A stretch of DNA of 64,000 nucleotides from contig NZ_FUWW01000009.1 in assembly GCF_900167205.1 (NCBI RefSeq), positions 1-64,000 of the forward strand. Reading direction: 5' to 3'. Below the pieces are notes generated by a model. That model was not told the DNA's origin, did not search any database, and worked only from the letters and a program-made list of their open reading frames with translations. This document shows positions 42,988-52,852 of the stretch, one piece after another (the stretch's first letter is position 1; every line of letters starts with the position of its first letter). The stretch comes from Eubacterium coprostanoligenes. GTDB lineage: Bacteria > Bacillota > Clostridia > Oscillospirales > Acutalibacteraceae. A program made the position numbers and the translations under genes.

Positions 42988-43677
42988 ATGAAAAAAGCAT
43001 TAATGATATTATTTTCCGGATTTTTACTTATAGCTGTTTGCATAAATATAAGTTATAAAATTGATAATGTTATGGTAAAAACAGTAGGAATCAACAATAT
43101 TCAAACAAAAAAGACTGTAATCATTGACCCGGGTCACGGCGGAATTGATGTCGGTACCGTTGGAATTGACGGTTCACTCGAAAAAAATATTAATCTTTCA
43201 ATTTCGCTTGATTTGTACGATTTTCTCATGGTATCGGGAATAAATACTGTTTTAACCCGTGATGGCGATTATGAGATGTACAGGGCAGGGGAGCAACGCA
43301 CAAAATCTGACTTGTATAATCGTATGGATTATATAAATTCCGTACCTAACAGCATTTTGATTTCAATCCATCAAAATCATTTTGAAAATGAAGCTGAATG
43401 GGGAACACAGGTTTGGTATTCTCCGAATGATGAAATCAGTCCGACACTTGCAGACAAAATTTTACAAAGCGTAAAGAAAAATATTCAGCCGGAAAACAAA
43501 AGAGAAAATAAAGTATCAGATAACAGTTATTACATATTATACAAAGCTCAAAAACCATCTGTAATGGTAGAATGTGGATTTGTAAGCAACGAAAACGAAA
43601 ATAAAAGACTGCAAGACAAAGAATATCAGCGAGATATGGCTTATTCAATTCTTGTAGGAATTTGTGAGGAAGTATAA
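42988..43677 (+). CDS. cwlD: Germination-type N-acetylmuramoyl-L-alanine amidase (CwlD)
   Basis: 229 residues. N-terminal signal anchor, then an Amidase_3 domain: IIDPGHGGIDVGTVG (zinc His near 52), KNINLSISL (zinc Glu region), SIHQNHFE, and VECGFVSN with the catalytic Glu. CwlD trims peptide side chains to make muramic lactam in the spore cortex. Position just before radA is typical in Clostridia. GGTGAT precedes the ATG. Confidence 0.9.
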   Translation: MKKALMILFSGFLLIAVCINISYKIDNVMVKTVGINNIQTKKTVIIDPGHGGIDVGTVGIDGSLEKNINLSISLDLYDFLMVSGINTVLTRDGDYEMYRAGEQRTKSDLYNRMDYINSVPNSILISIHQNHFENEAEWGTQVWYSPNDEISPTLADKILQSVKKNIQPENKRENKVSDNSYYILYKAQKPSVMVECGFVSNENENKRLQDKEYQRDMAYSILVGICEEV

Positions 43678-45048
43678 ATGGCAGGAAAAGTAAAATCCGT
43701 ATATGTGTGCAGTGAATGTGGATACGAAAGCGTAAAATGGTTTGGAAAATGTCCGGGTTGTGGCGAATGGAACACTATGGAGGAGCAAACCCCGATAGTA
43801 TCCGCAAAAGGCATTACAAGGTCAAAAGCAAGTATTAAGCCTGTTCAAAGACTTAACGAAATAGACAGTGATATAGAAAAAAGGCTTTCAACCGGAATAA
43901 AAGAATTTGACCGAGTACTCGGTGGCGGAATTGTAGAAGGAAGTTTAGTTTTACTTTCAGGTGATCCGGGTATTGGCAAGTCAACTATTTTGCTTCAAAT
44001 CTGTCAAAGTTTAGGACAAAAACACACGATTTTATATATTAGCGGTGAGGAATCGGCACGACAAATCAAACTCCGTGCAAACAGACTTAATGTTGATACC
44101 GAAAATTTATTTATTCTTGCAGAAACCGATGTTTCGCTTATTGTTGAAACTATCAAAGCCGAAAAGCCAAATATGGTTATAATCGACTCGATTCAAACTA
44201 TGATGATTGATGACATTTCTTCATCCGCAGGAAGTATCACACAAGTTAGAGAATGCACAAATATCTTTATGCACCTTGCAAAATCGCTCGGAATTCCGAT
44301 TTTTGTTGTTGGTCATGTTAACAAAGACGGTGCAATTGCAGGTCCAAAGGTGCTTGAACATATTGTTGATACTGTGTTATATTTTGAGGGCGAACGAAAT
44401 TATTCATACAGAATTTTGCGAAGTGCCAAAAACCGATTTGGTTCAACAAACGAAATCGGAGTCTTTGAGATGACTCAAAGCGGTATGAACGAGGTTGAAA
44501 ACCCATCATTGATGATGCTTTCAGGCAGACCGAAAAATACAAGCGGAACATGCGTTGCGTGTACAATGGAAGGCTCACGACCGATTCTTGCCGAAGTTCA
44601 AGGTTTGGTTACTTCATCAGGTTTTGGAACGCCAAGACGAATGAGCACGGGCTTTGATTACAACCGAATGAGTATGATTATTGCAGTGCTTGAAAAGCGT
44701 GCGGGATTTTTGTTCAATGGAATGGATACATATTTGAACATAATCGGTGGATTAAAATTATACGAACCTGCAGCTGATTTAAGCGTTGCTATGGCGTTGA
44801 TTTCATCATTAAAAGATAAGCCTGTAAATGAAAACACGCTTGCATTTGGCGAAATCGGACTTGCCGGAGAAATCAGAGCCGTGAATAATTGTGAGCAACG
44901 AATTACCGAAGCACAGCGACTCGGATTCACAAAATGTATAATTCCATTTCATAATTATAAAGCCTTGTCCAAAGAAATAAAAATCAATATGGACATTGTA
45001 CCTGTACGAAACATCCGTTCAGCATTCGATGCAATTACTGAAGAATAA
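43678..45048 (+). CDS. radA: DNA repair protein RadA
   Basis: 456 residues. N-terminal zinc finger CSECGYESVKWFGKCPGCGEW, RecA-like core with Walker A SGDPGIGKST near 98, the RadA-specific KNRFGSTNEIG near 257, and a C-terminal Lon-protease-like domain. It helps process recombination intermediates. Its ATG follows the cwlD stop directly. Confidence 0.95.
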   Translation: MAGKVKSVYVCSECGYESVKWFGKCPGCGEWNTMEEQTPIVSAKGITRSKASIKPVQRLNEIDSDIEKRLSTGIKEFDRVLGGGIVEGSLVLLSGDPGIGKSTILLQICQSLGQKHTILYISGEESARQIKLRANRLNVDTENLFILAETDVSLIVETIKAEKPNMVIIDSIQTMMIDDISSSAGSITQVRECTNIFMHLAKSLGIPIFVVGHVNKDGAIAGPKVLEHIVDTVLYFEGERNYSYRILRSAKNRFGSTNEIGVFEMTQSGMNEVENPSLMMLSGRPKNTSGTCVACTMEGSRPILAEVQGLVTSSGFGTPRRMSTGFDYNRMSMIIAVLEKRAGFLFNGMDTYLNIIGGLKLYEPAADLSVAMALISSLKDKPVNENTLAFGEIGLAGEIRAVNNCEQRITEAQRLGFTKCIIPFHNYKALSKEIKINMDIVPVRNIRSAFDAITEE

Positions 45049-45113
45049 CAAAAAACTAATTATGCTTAAATTTAAATAAAATAATGAAAGGAAAAAATAC
45101 TCAAAGCTCCCCT

Positions 45114-45145
45114 TTATTTCGCAAAATATTAATTTTGCGAAATAA
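45114..45145. repeat. dif-like palindrome upstream of xer (or radA terminator)
   Basis: Core 28 bases: ATTTCGCAAAA (45116-45126), TATTAA (45127-45132), TTTTGCGAAAT (45133-45143). The two 11-base arms are perfect inverted repeats around a 6-base centre, the geometry of a Xer core site. By eye it matches B. subtilis dif at 18 of 28 positions, and 8 of 11 in the E. coli XerD arm. The palindrome continues 2 bases further on each side. A T7 run 5 bases later means it could instead terminate radA. Confidence 0.5.
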
Positions 45146-45176
45146 TTAGTTTTTTTAAGTATTATAATAAATTCTT

Positions 45177-46157
45177 ATGAAACGAGAAAATTTTGTAAAA
45201 CTGCCCCCTTTAGTGCAAGACTATTTGACATATGTTGAAGCAATTAAGGGACACAGCACTTTATCCGTAACTGAATATGCAAGCGATTTGAGAACATTCT
45301 TTCGTTTTATGGCAAAGCACAAAGGACTTTATCCTGAAGCAACGCCTGACAACGAAATTGATTTATCTCAAATTGACATTAACTTTATCCAAGGTATTAC
45401 ATTGAATGATGCATATACCTTTTTAGTCTACTGCAAAAATGTTCGTGGCAATAACGAAACGACCCGTGCCCGCCGTGTTGTGTGCATCAGGCGATTTTTT
45501 AGCTATCTATCGGACAACCTTGGTTTACTTTCCGTCAATCCAATGAAAAACCTTGATGCACCTAAAACAAAAAAATCTCTTCCAAAATATTTAACTTTAG
45601 AAGAAGCACAAAAATTACTCTCTGTAATAGACGGAAAGTACAAAGAACGAGATTTTGCAATCATTACCCTGTTCCTGAATTGCGGAATGCGTCTTGCCGA
45701 GCTTGTTTCTATCGATTATTCCGACATTAAATCTGACGGTACTCTTGTAATAACCGGTAAAGGCAACAAGGAGCGAACAGTCTACCTCAACCAAGCGTGC
45801 ATTGACGCTGTAACAGAGTATATGAAAGTTCGCCCAAATGACAAGGTCAAGGACAAAGCTTTGTTCATAAGCAGTCGTTACCAACGAATCAGTCCTCGTA
45901 TGGTTGAAATTATGGTTGCAAACAATCTTGAAAAAGCAGGTCTTGGCGGTCGAGGATTGTCTGTGCATAAACTTCGACATACTGCCGCCACCTTGATGTA
46001 TCAGCACGGAAATGTTGATGTGCTTGTTCTCAAGGAAATCCTCGGTCATGAAAATCTTGGAACAACAGAAATTTATACACACATCCAAAGTGACGCTTCA
46101 AAGCAAGCAATTGATTCAAATCCCCTTGCTAACAATAAGCCCAATTTTACATCTTGA
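45177..46157 (+). CDS. Tyrosine recombinase, XerC/XerD-like
   Basis: 326 residues. N-terminal SAM-like core-binding domain (VQDYLTYVEAIKGHSTLSVTEYASDL) and catalytic domain with R in NCGMRLAELVSIDY, HKLRHTAATLMYQ, LGHENLGTTEIYTH (Arg, His-x-x-Arg, His, Tyr all present). Probably the chromosome-dimer resolvase. No Shine-Dalgarno; TATAAT at 45163-45168 leaves a leader of 1 to 2 bases. Its 3' end overlaps spoIIM by 11 bases on the opposite strand. Confidence 0.9.
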   Translation: MKRENFVKLPPLVQDYLTYVEAIKGHSTLSVTEYASDLRTFFRFMAKHKGLYPEATPDNEIDLSQIDINFIQGITLNDAYTFLVYCKNVRGNNETTRARRVVCIRRFFSYLSDNLGLLSVNPMKNLDAPKTKKSLPKYLTLEEAQKLLSVIDGKYKERDFAIITLFLNCGMRLAELVSIDYSDIKSDGTLVITGKGNKERTVYLNQACIDAVTEYMKVRPNDKVKDKALFISSRYQRISPRMVEIMVANNLEKAGLGGRGLSVHKLRHTAATLMYQHGNVDVLVLKEILGHENLGTTEIYTHIQSDASKQAIDSNPLANNKPNFTS

Positions 46158-46758
46158 TTATTGAATTCAAAAGGAAAATAATCAAAGAATTTACAAGTGA
46201 TATTGCTGTAATCCCTGCTCCGTAGATTAAAAATGATTTTAAATAATCCTTTAAAACAAGTTGTTTTTCAGTGTTTTTTTGAAGTGAAATATCAAAAATG
46301 TTTTTGCTCAATTCTTTTGAAGAAGCGATTGTGAAAAACAAAATCACCATAAAAGCCGAGGCTTCGGGAACAATCATTAAAAGTGAGTACCCTATCCCCT
46401 TCAGCGAATGCATATTGTAATAAAACGCTATCTTTACAGCGATTTCAAAGCCACATAAAAAAGGTACAGCATTAATTATCGGAAAGCCAATGATGCACAA
46501 TCCAAGCAAAATTGTTACAGTATAAACCAACAAATAAACCGACAGTCTGTCAATCACAACGGAAAGCAGACTGTCGCTTTTTATTGTTATAAAGTCACTC
46601 AAAAAATTTGAAAATTTTGAAAGTTCAAGACTTCTAAAAAGCAATGACCCTGCTAATACTCCAGCAATATATATCAGCAAAAGATAAATAAATTGACGGT
46701 TGCTTTCAACAAAATCTTCAAAATCAAACTTTTGTTTTGAAACAACGATACTTTTCAT
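46147..46758 (-). CDS. spoIIM: Stage II sporulation protein M
   Basis: 203 residues with about five membrane helices, matching the SpoIIM/DUF95 family: YIAGVLAGSLLFRSLELS, GFPIINAVPFLCGFEIA, LLMIVPEASAFMVILFF. SpoIIM scaffolds the SpoIIDMP peptidoglycan machine during engulfment. The ATG at 46758 has AAAGG 6 bases upstream; earlier in-frame codons would add a Cys/Lys-rich stretch lying inside the upstream gene. Spaced 2 bases after the TIGR04086 gene. Confidence 0.88.
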   Translation of the reverse strand: MKSIVVSKQKFDFEDFVESNRQFIYLLLIYIAGVLAGSLLFRSLELSKFSNFLSDFITIKSDSLLSVVIDRLSVYLLVYTVTILLGLCIIGFPIINAVPFLCGFEIAVKIAFYYNMHSLKGIGYSLLMIVPEASAFMVILFFTIASSKELSKNIFDISLQKNTEKQLVLKDYLKSFLIYGAGITAISLVNSLIIFLLNSIIKM

Positions 46759-46760
46759 AT

Positions 46761-47141
46761 TTATACCTTTAACTTTCTGGTTCTTTTTGCATTTATAATT
46801 GCAGAAAGCAAACTTCCTACGATAACAATTACTGCACATATTGCAAGCTGAATAAATGATTTATTCACTATGGAATTTATTACAGATAGTATTATTACAG
46901 GAATGTTTGATAATACACACATCAAGGCAAGACTGTTTTTAAAATTCATCGTTGACAAAAGTGCAGTAATAAAACTTGTGATAAACAAAACAGCGTACCC
47001 TAAATACGAACAATACAAATTATCCAAATCAAAAGTTATTACTATTTTACTAAATACTGCTGTCAAAAAAACGACAAAAGCAATTGATAAAAATACCGAT
47101 TTCAGAACAAATCCTAAAAGAATATTATCTGTTTTCTTCAT
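46761..47141 (-). CDS. TIGR04086 family membrane protein
   Basis: 126 residues with four predicted membrane helices and a basic tail (NAKRTRKLKV). Length, topology and position after yajC match TIGR04086 (YrzE-like) proteins of sporulating Clostridia. The role is unknown; co-transcription with spoIIM hints at sporulation. The ATG at 47141 sits directly after the T tract of a terminator-like hairpin whose 3' arm provides the GGGGGA ribosome site. Confidence 0.8.
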   Translation of the reverse strand: MKKTDNILLGFVLKSVFLSIAFVVFLTAVFSKIVITFDLDNLYCSYLGYAVLFITSFITALLSTMNFKNSLALMCVLSNIPVIILSVINSIVNKSFIQLAICAVIVIVGSLLSAIINAKRTRKLKV

Positions 47142-47185
47142 AAAAAAATCCCCCATATATCCTTTATTACAGGATATTCGGGGGA
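47142..47185 (-). terminator. Terminator/attenuator abutting a start codon
   Basis: On minus: TCCCCCGAATATCC pairs with GGATATATGGGGGA, then T7, then ATG of the TIGR04086 gene at once. It ends the yajC transcript while its 3' arm contains the next gene's Shine-Dalgarno. Confidence 0.82.
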
Positions 47186-47205
47186 TGATTTATTTATTAC
47201 ACTAA

Positions 47206-47628
47206 TTATTTGTCTGACTTTTTGTCTGACTTTTTAGCTTCTTTCTTTTCCTTGGCAGCTTCCCTTGCCTTTTCAACTTCTTTCTTGTGTTGTTCTGTCT
47301 TTGTAACATTTGTGTTTACAGCCCAACGCTGAATCTTCATCTTGTTTCTGTCAGCACCTGTTTCGATAATTATATCTTCTTCTCTGATGGTAACTACCTT
47401 ACCAACAATACCGCCGATTGTAATAATTTCATCACCGATTTCAAGAGAAGCACGCATTTCCTGCTCTTCCTTTTGACGCTTCTTTTGCGGACGAATCATC
47501 ATAAAATACATTACGGCAACGAGTACAACCATAAGTACAATATAAGATGTAGAACCTGCCTTTGTTTGACCGGCAGCCTGCGTTGTTCCTTGCATTAAAG
47601 TTATTGCTTGCATTAAATCTAAAATCAT
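47206..47628 (-). CDS. yajC: Preprotein translocase subunit YajC
   Basis: 140 residues. One membrane helix (YIVLMVVLVAVMYFMMIRPQ), the RPQKKRQKE motif and the GDEIITIGGIVGKVV beta segment define YajC. The Lys-rich tail is long. The ATG at 47628 has AGGAGG 8 bases upstream. Downstream of tgt, as in most bacteria. Confidence 0.94.
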   Translation of the reverse strand: MILDLMQAITLMQGTTQAAGQTKAGSTSYIVLMVVLVAVMYFMMIRPQKKRQKEEQEMRASLEIGDEIITIGGIVGKVVTIREEDIIIETGADRNKMKIQRWAVNTNVTKTEQHKKEVEKAREAAKEKKEAKKSDKKSDK

Positions 47629-47697
47629 TTTTTGCCTCCTAAAATACATTAAGTACTACAATTATATAGTATCTGTCAAATAATTGCAAGAACTATT

Positions 47698-48840
<1,143 letters not shown>

Positions 48841-49878
48841 TTATTTTATATCGGTAAAGAAACATGCATCACCAAATGAGAAAAATCTGTACTTCTCATC
48901 CACTGCGATTTTGTAAGCGTTCATTACATTATCATAGCCTGCAAAAGCCGAAATGAGCATAATCAAAGTACTTTCAGGCAAGTGGAAGTTTGTTACCAAA
49001 CCGTCAATACATTTGAATTCATATCCAGGATAAATGAAGATTGATGTATCGTCCTCATCCTCACAAATACAGCCGTTTTTAGTTGCGACAGATTCAAGAG
49101 TTCTTGTGCTTGTTGTACCGACTGCAATAACTCTGCCTCCGTTTTTCTTTGTGTCATTAATCAAATCAGCGGTTTCTTTGCTGATATGATAATGTTCGCT
49201 GTGCATTTTGTGATTTTTTACATCATCAACCTTTACAGGTCTGAATGTTCCAAGACCGACATGAAGCGTTACATAGCCAATCTTTATACCCTTTTCCTCA
49301 ATTTTCTTGAGCATTTCCTCGGTAAAATGCAATCCGGCTGTCGGAGCCGCCGCAGAGCCTAATTCTTTTGAATAAACGGTTTGATACAATTCACCATTTT
49401 TAAGTTCTTCCGTAATATAAGGTGGGAGAGGCATTTTGCCGATCTTGTCCAAAATTGTATAAATTTCTTTGGAATCACATTTGAATTGAACCTTTCTGTT
49501 GCCGTCATCGGTAACATCAACAACCTCACATTCAACAATTCCATCGCCAAAAACAAATGATGTGCCGACCTTTGCTCTCTTGCCAGGTTTGCAAAGACAT
49601 TCCCACACATTATTTTCACTTTGCTTTAAAAGTAAGAATTCGACAACAGCGCCTGTTTCCTTTTTTACACCGTAAATTCTTGCAGGAATAACTCTTGTGT
49701 CATTAAGAATGAGACAATCGCCGGGTCTTAAATAATCTATCAAATCCTTAAAAATTTTATGTTCTATCTCGCCTGTATTCTTGTCAATAACCATAAGTCT
49801 TGACATATCTCTCGGCTCCATCGGAGTCTGCGCAATAAGTTCTTGAGGCAAATCATAATAAAAGTCAGAAGTTTTCAT
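48841..49878 (-). CDS. queA: S-adenosylmethionine:tRNA ribosyltransferase-isomerase
   Basis: 345 residues. Start [18 protein letters not shown], the segment [16 protein letters not shown] and [19 protein letters not shown] are QueA signatures. It converts preQ1 tRNA to epoxyqueuosine tRNA, the step after tgt. ATG at 49878 with GGAG upstream; a TTG precedes it in frame. Confidence 0.95.
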   Translation of the reverse strand: MKTSDFYYDLPQELIAQTPMEPRDMSRLMVIDKNTGEIEHKIFKDLIDYLRPGDCLILNDTRVIPARIYGVKKETGAVVEFLLLKQSENNVWECLCKPGKRAKVGTSFVFGDGIVECEVVDVTDDGNRKVQFKCDSKEIYTILDKIGKMPLPPYITEELKNGELYQTVYSKELGSAAAPTAGLHFTEEMLKKIEEKGIKIGYVTLHVGLGTFRPVKVDDVKNHKMHSEHYHISKETADLINDTKKNGGRVIAVGTTSTRTLESVATKNGCICEDEDDTSIFIYPGYEFKCIDGLVTNFHLPESTLIMLISAFAGYDNVMNAYKIAVDEKYRFFSFGDACFFTDIK

Positions 49879-49909
49879 CAAATATTCTCCAAATTTATAT
49901 AATTATTAA

Positions 49910-49939
49910 TTGACATCCATATATAAATAGTGATATTAT
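49910..49939 (+). promoter_or_regulatory. Promoter of asd-dapA-dapB
   Basis: TTGACA (49910-49915), 18-base spacer, TATTAT (49934-49939) with extended TGA. The leader of about 80 bases is too short for a lysine riboswitch; no T-box motif is visible. Confidence 0.72.
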
Positions 49940-50024
49940 ATATACTAAATTATCTTGTGCAAATTGCACTTTGTTTATTATATTGCAAAATGATAAATAA
50001 TACAAGTTCTAAGGAGAATTATTT

Positions 50025-51107
50025 ATGAAAAAATTTAATGTCGGCATCGTAGGTGCCACAGGTATGGTTGGTCAAAGATTTATGACCTTGCTTGAAAATC
50101 ACCCATGGTTCAATGTTGTTGTTCTTGCAGCATCATCAAGATCAGCAGGCAAACCTTACGGCGAAGTTATCGGCAACAAATGGTGTATGGACACACCTCT
50201 CGCAGATAAATATAAAGAAATGGTAGTTATGGACGCTACCAACGATATTGAAAAAATCACATCAATGGTAGACTTCGTATTCTGTGCGGTAAATATGAAG
50301 AAGGACGAAATCAAGGCACTTGAAGAAGCATATGCAAAGCATGAATGCCCTGTTGTTTCAAACAACTCTGCAAACAGATTCACTCCTGATGTTCCTATGG
50401 TAGTTCCTGAACTTAACGCTGAACACATCCACATTATCCCTGAGCAAAGAAAGAGACTCGGTACAAAGCGTGGTTTTATCGCAGTTAAGTCAAACTGCTC
50501 ACTTCAGTCATATGTTCCTGCCCTCTTCCCTCTTCACGACAAGTTCGGTGTAAAGGATGTTTTGGTTTGCACATACCAAGCTATTTCAGGTGCGGGTAAA
50601 ACATTTGAAACATGGCCTGAAATGATCGACAATGTTATCCCATACATCGGTGGCGAAGAAGAGAAGAGTGAAAAAGAGCCTCTCAAACTTTGGGGTAAAA
50701 TCGAAGGCGACCACATCGAAAATGCTACAAAGCCTAACTTTACAGCACAATGTATCAGAGTTCCTGTTTCAAACGGTCACCTCGGCGCAGTTTTTGTAAA
50801 CTTTGAAAAGAAACCAACAAAGGAAGAAATGATTGAAATTTGGAACAACTTCAAGGGCAGAGCACAAGAACTTGAGCTTCCGTCTGCACCAAAGCAGTTC
50901 CTCAACTATTTCACAGAACCTGACAGACCTCAAATTCATTCAGAGCGTATGCTTGAAAACGGTATGGCAGTTTCTATCGGCAGACTCAGAGAAGATACAC
51001 AATATCAATACAAGTTTGTTTGTCTTTCACACAACACACTTCGTGGCGCAGCAGGCGGTGCAGTATTGCTTGCAGAATTGCTTGCCGCTGAAGGTTATTT
51101 AGACTAA
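50025..51107 (+). CDS. asd: Aspartate-semialdehyde dehydrogenase
   Basis: 360 residues. GIVGATGMVGQRFM NADP loop, catalytic Cys in VKSNCSLQSYVPA near 157, and TYQAISGAGK. It makes aspartate semialdehyde for lysine, threonine and methionine. Length and sequence fit the archaeal/clostridial-type ASADH. AAGGAGA precedes the ATG. First gene of asd-dapA-dapB. Codon use suggests high expression. Confidence 0.95.
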   Translation: MKKFNVGIVGATGMVGQRFMTLLENHPWFNVVVLAASSRSAGKPYGEVIGNKWCMDTPLADKYKEMVVMDATNDIEKITSMVDFVFCAVNMKKDEIKALEEAYAKHECPVVSNNSANRFTPDVPMVVPELNAEHIHIIPEQRKRLGTKRGFIAVKSNCSLQSYVPALFPLHDKFGVKDVLVCTYQAISGAGKTFETWPEMIDNVIPYIGGEEEKSEKEPLKLWGKIEGDHIENATKPNFTAQCIRVPVSNGHLGAVFVNFEKKPTKEEMIEIWNNFKGRAQELELPSAPKQFLNYFTEPDRPQIHSERMLENGMAVSIGRLREDTQYQYKFVCLSHNTLRGAAGGAVLLAELLAAEGYLD

Positions 51108-51131
51108 TCTATATAAGGAGAATATACTATT

Positions 51132-52022
51132 ATGAAGAATCCGGTATTTACAGGTTCGGCTGTAGCTATCATTACCCCAATGAATGACGACTTCAGCATT
51201 AATTACGATGAATTTAAGAAGTTTATTGATTGGCAGATTGACAACGGAACAGATGCTATTGTAATCTGCGGCACAACTGGTGAAAGTTCAACACTTAAAA
51301 CAGTACATCACCTTGAAGCAATTAAATTCTGTGTTGATTATGTTAACGGCAGAGTACCTGTTATTGCAGGTGCCGGCTCAAATAATACAGAATGTGGCCT
51401 TGAACTTGCTGAAAAGGCTTGTGAATATGGTGTTGACGCACTTTTGCTTGTAACTCCTTATTATAATAAGTGCACACAAAAAGGTCTTATCAAGCACTAC
51501 ACAATGTATCATGATGCAACAAATGTACCTATCATTCTTTACAATGTTCCGTCAAGAACAGGCGTAAACATTGCTCCTGAAACTCTTAAAGAACTTTCAA
51601 AACTTCCGAGAATCAACGGTGTTAAGGAAGCATCAGGCAACATCAGCCAGGTTATGAAGATTCACGCACTTTGCGGTGACGACCTCAATATTTGGAGCGG
51701 TAACGACGACCAAATCCCTGCAGTTATGGCTTGTGGCGGCAAGGGCGTTATCTCTGTCCTTTCAAACATTTGCCCACAGGAAACTCACGATATGGTTCAG
51801 GCTTATCTTGACGGTGACGCAAACAAGTGCACAGAAATGATGGCAAAATATCTTGAACTTGCAAACGCAATGTTTGTTGAGGTTAACCCAATCCCTGTAA
51901 AGGCTGCTTGCAATATGATGGGTTGGGCTGCAGGACCTTGCAAGATGCCTCTTTGCGAAATGACTGATGAACACACAGAATATGTAAAGAGCGTTATGCA
52001 AAAGTACGGACTTATTAAATAA
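51132..52022 (+). CDS. dapA: 4-hydroxy-tetrahydrodipicolinate synthase
   Basis: 296 residues. CGTTGESSTL near 46, catalytic Tyr in YNVPSRTGVN near 137 and Schiff-base Lys in GVKEASGN near 165. Condenses pyruvate with aspartate semialdehyde. Lies 24 bases after asd and 19 before dapB, so the role is secure; contrast the paralogous nanA at 9214. Confidence 0.96.
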   Translation: MKNPVFTGSAVAIITPMNDDFSINYDEFKKFIDWQIDNGTDAIVICGTTGESSTLKTVHHLEAIKFCVDYVNGRVPVIAGAGSNNTECGLELAEKACEYGVDALLLVTPYYNKCTQKGLIKHYTMYHDATNVPIILYNVPSRTGVNIAPETLKELSKLPRINGVKEASGNISQVMKIHALCGDDLNIWSGNDDQIPAVMACGGKGVISVLSNICPQETHDMVQAYLDGDANKCTEMMAKYLELANAMFVEVNPIPVKAACNMMGWAAGPCKMPLCEMTDEHTEYVKSVMQKYGLIK

Positions 52023-52041
52023 GATTTTAGAGGAAGTATAA

Positions 52042-52794
52042 ATGACAAGAATTATATTATCAGGATGCTGTGGCAAAATGGGTGGAGTTATCCAAAATAT
52101 TGTTGCAAACCGTGATGATGCAACTATCGTTGCCGGTGTAGACAAGTTCAACAACAATATGACCGACTTCCCTGTTTATGAAAGCATTTTGGATGTAAAA
52201 GAAGAAGCAGATGTTGTTATTGACTTTTCAAATCCGTCACTTCTTGACAGTCTTTTGGAATATGGCAAGAATACAAAAACAGCCCTTGTAATTGCTACAA
52301 CAGGCTATGATGACTGCCAAAAGAAAAAGATTGCCGAAGCATCAAAAGAATGCCCGGTATTCTTCACATACAACTACAGTTTGGGTATCAACCTTCTTGC
52401 TACTCTTGCAAAGAAAGCAGCTGCACTTTTGGGTGATGAGTTTGATATTGAAATTGTTGAACAGCATCATAACCAAAAGATTGATGCTCCATCAGGTACT
52501 GCGCTTATGCTTGCAGATGCTATCAATGAGGAACTCGACAACCGTATGAAGTATGAATACGACCGTCATTCGAAGCGTGAAAAGCGTACAAAGAACGAAA
52601 TCGGTATGCACTCAATCAGAGGCGGCACAATCGTTGGTGAGCACGAAATTATTTTTGCCGGAAGAGATGAGATTATCACACTCTCTCACTCTGCAAGGTC
52701 AAAAGAAGTTTTCGCTGTTGGCGCTGTAAACGCTGCTGTATTTATGACAGGCAAAGAAGCCGGTATGTACGATATGGCAGAACTTGTAAAATAA
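52042..52794 (+). CDS. dapB: 4-hydroxy-tetrahydrodipicolinate reductase
   Basis: 250 residues. ILSGCCGKMGGVIQ NAD(P) loop and the signature EIVEQHHNQKIDAPSGTALML near 136-156 containing the catalytic His and Lys. Completes the early DAP pathway genes in this operon. A terminator follows. Confidence 0.96.
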   Translation: MTRIILSGCCGKMGGVIQNIVANRDDATIVAGVDKFNNNMTDFPVYESILDVKEEADVVIDFSNPSLLDSLLEYGKNTKTALVIATTGYDDCQKKKIAEASKECPVFFTYNYSLGINLLATLAKKAAALLGDEFDIEIVEQHHNQKIDAPSGTALMLADAINEELDNRMKYEYDRHSKREKRTKNEIGMHSIRGGTIVGEHEIIFAGRDEIITLSHSARSKEVFAVGAVNAAVFMTGKEAGMYDMAELVK

Positions 52795-52806
52795 ACCAAT
52801 AACATT

Positions 52807-52839
52807 AAAGAGCAAACCAATTACGGTTTGCTCTTTTTT
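52807..52839 (+). terminator. Intrinsic terminator of the dap operon
   Basis: AAAGAGCAAACC/GGTTTGCTCTTT stem with a 6-base loop and T6. Confidence 0.92.
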
Positions 52840-52852
52840 AGTAAACATTAAA

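Noticed and set aside
49940-50024. Lysine riboswitch before asd-dapA-dapB
   Set aside because: Leader of about 80 bases is far too short for the roughly 170-base lysine aptamer and no conserved core is seen.
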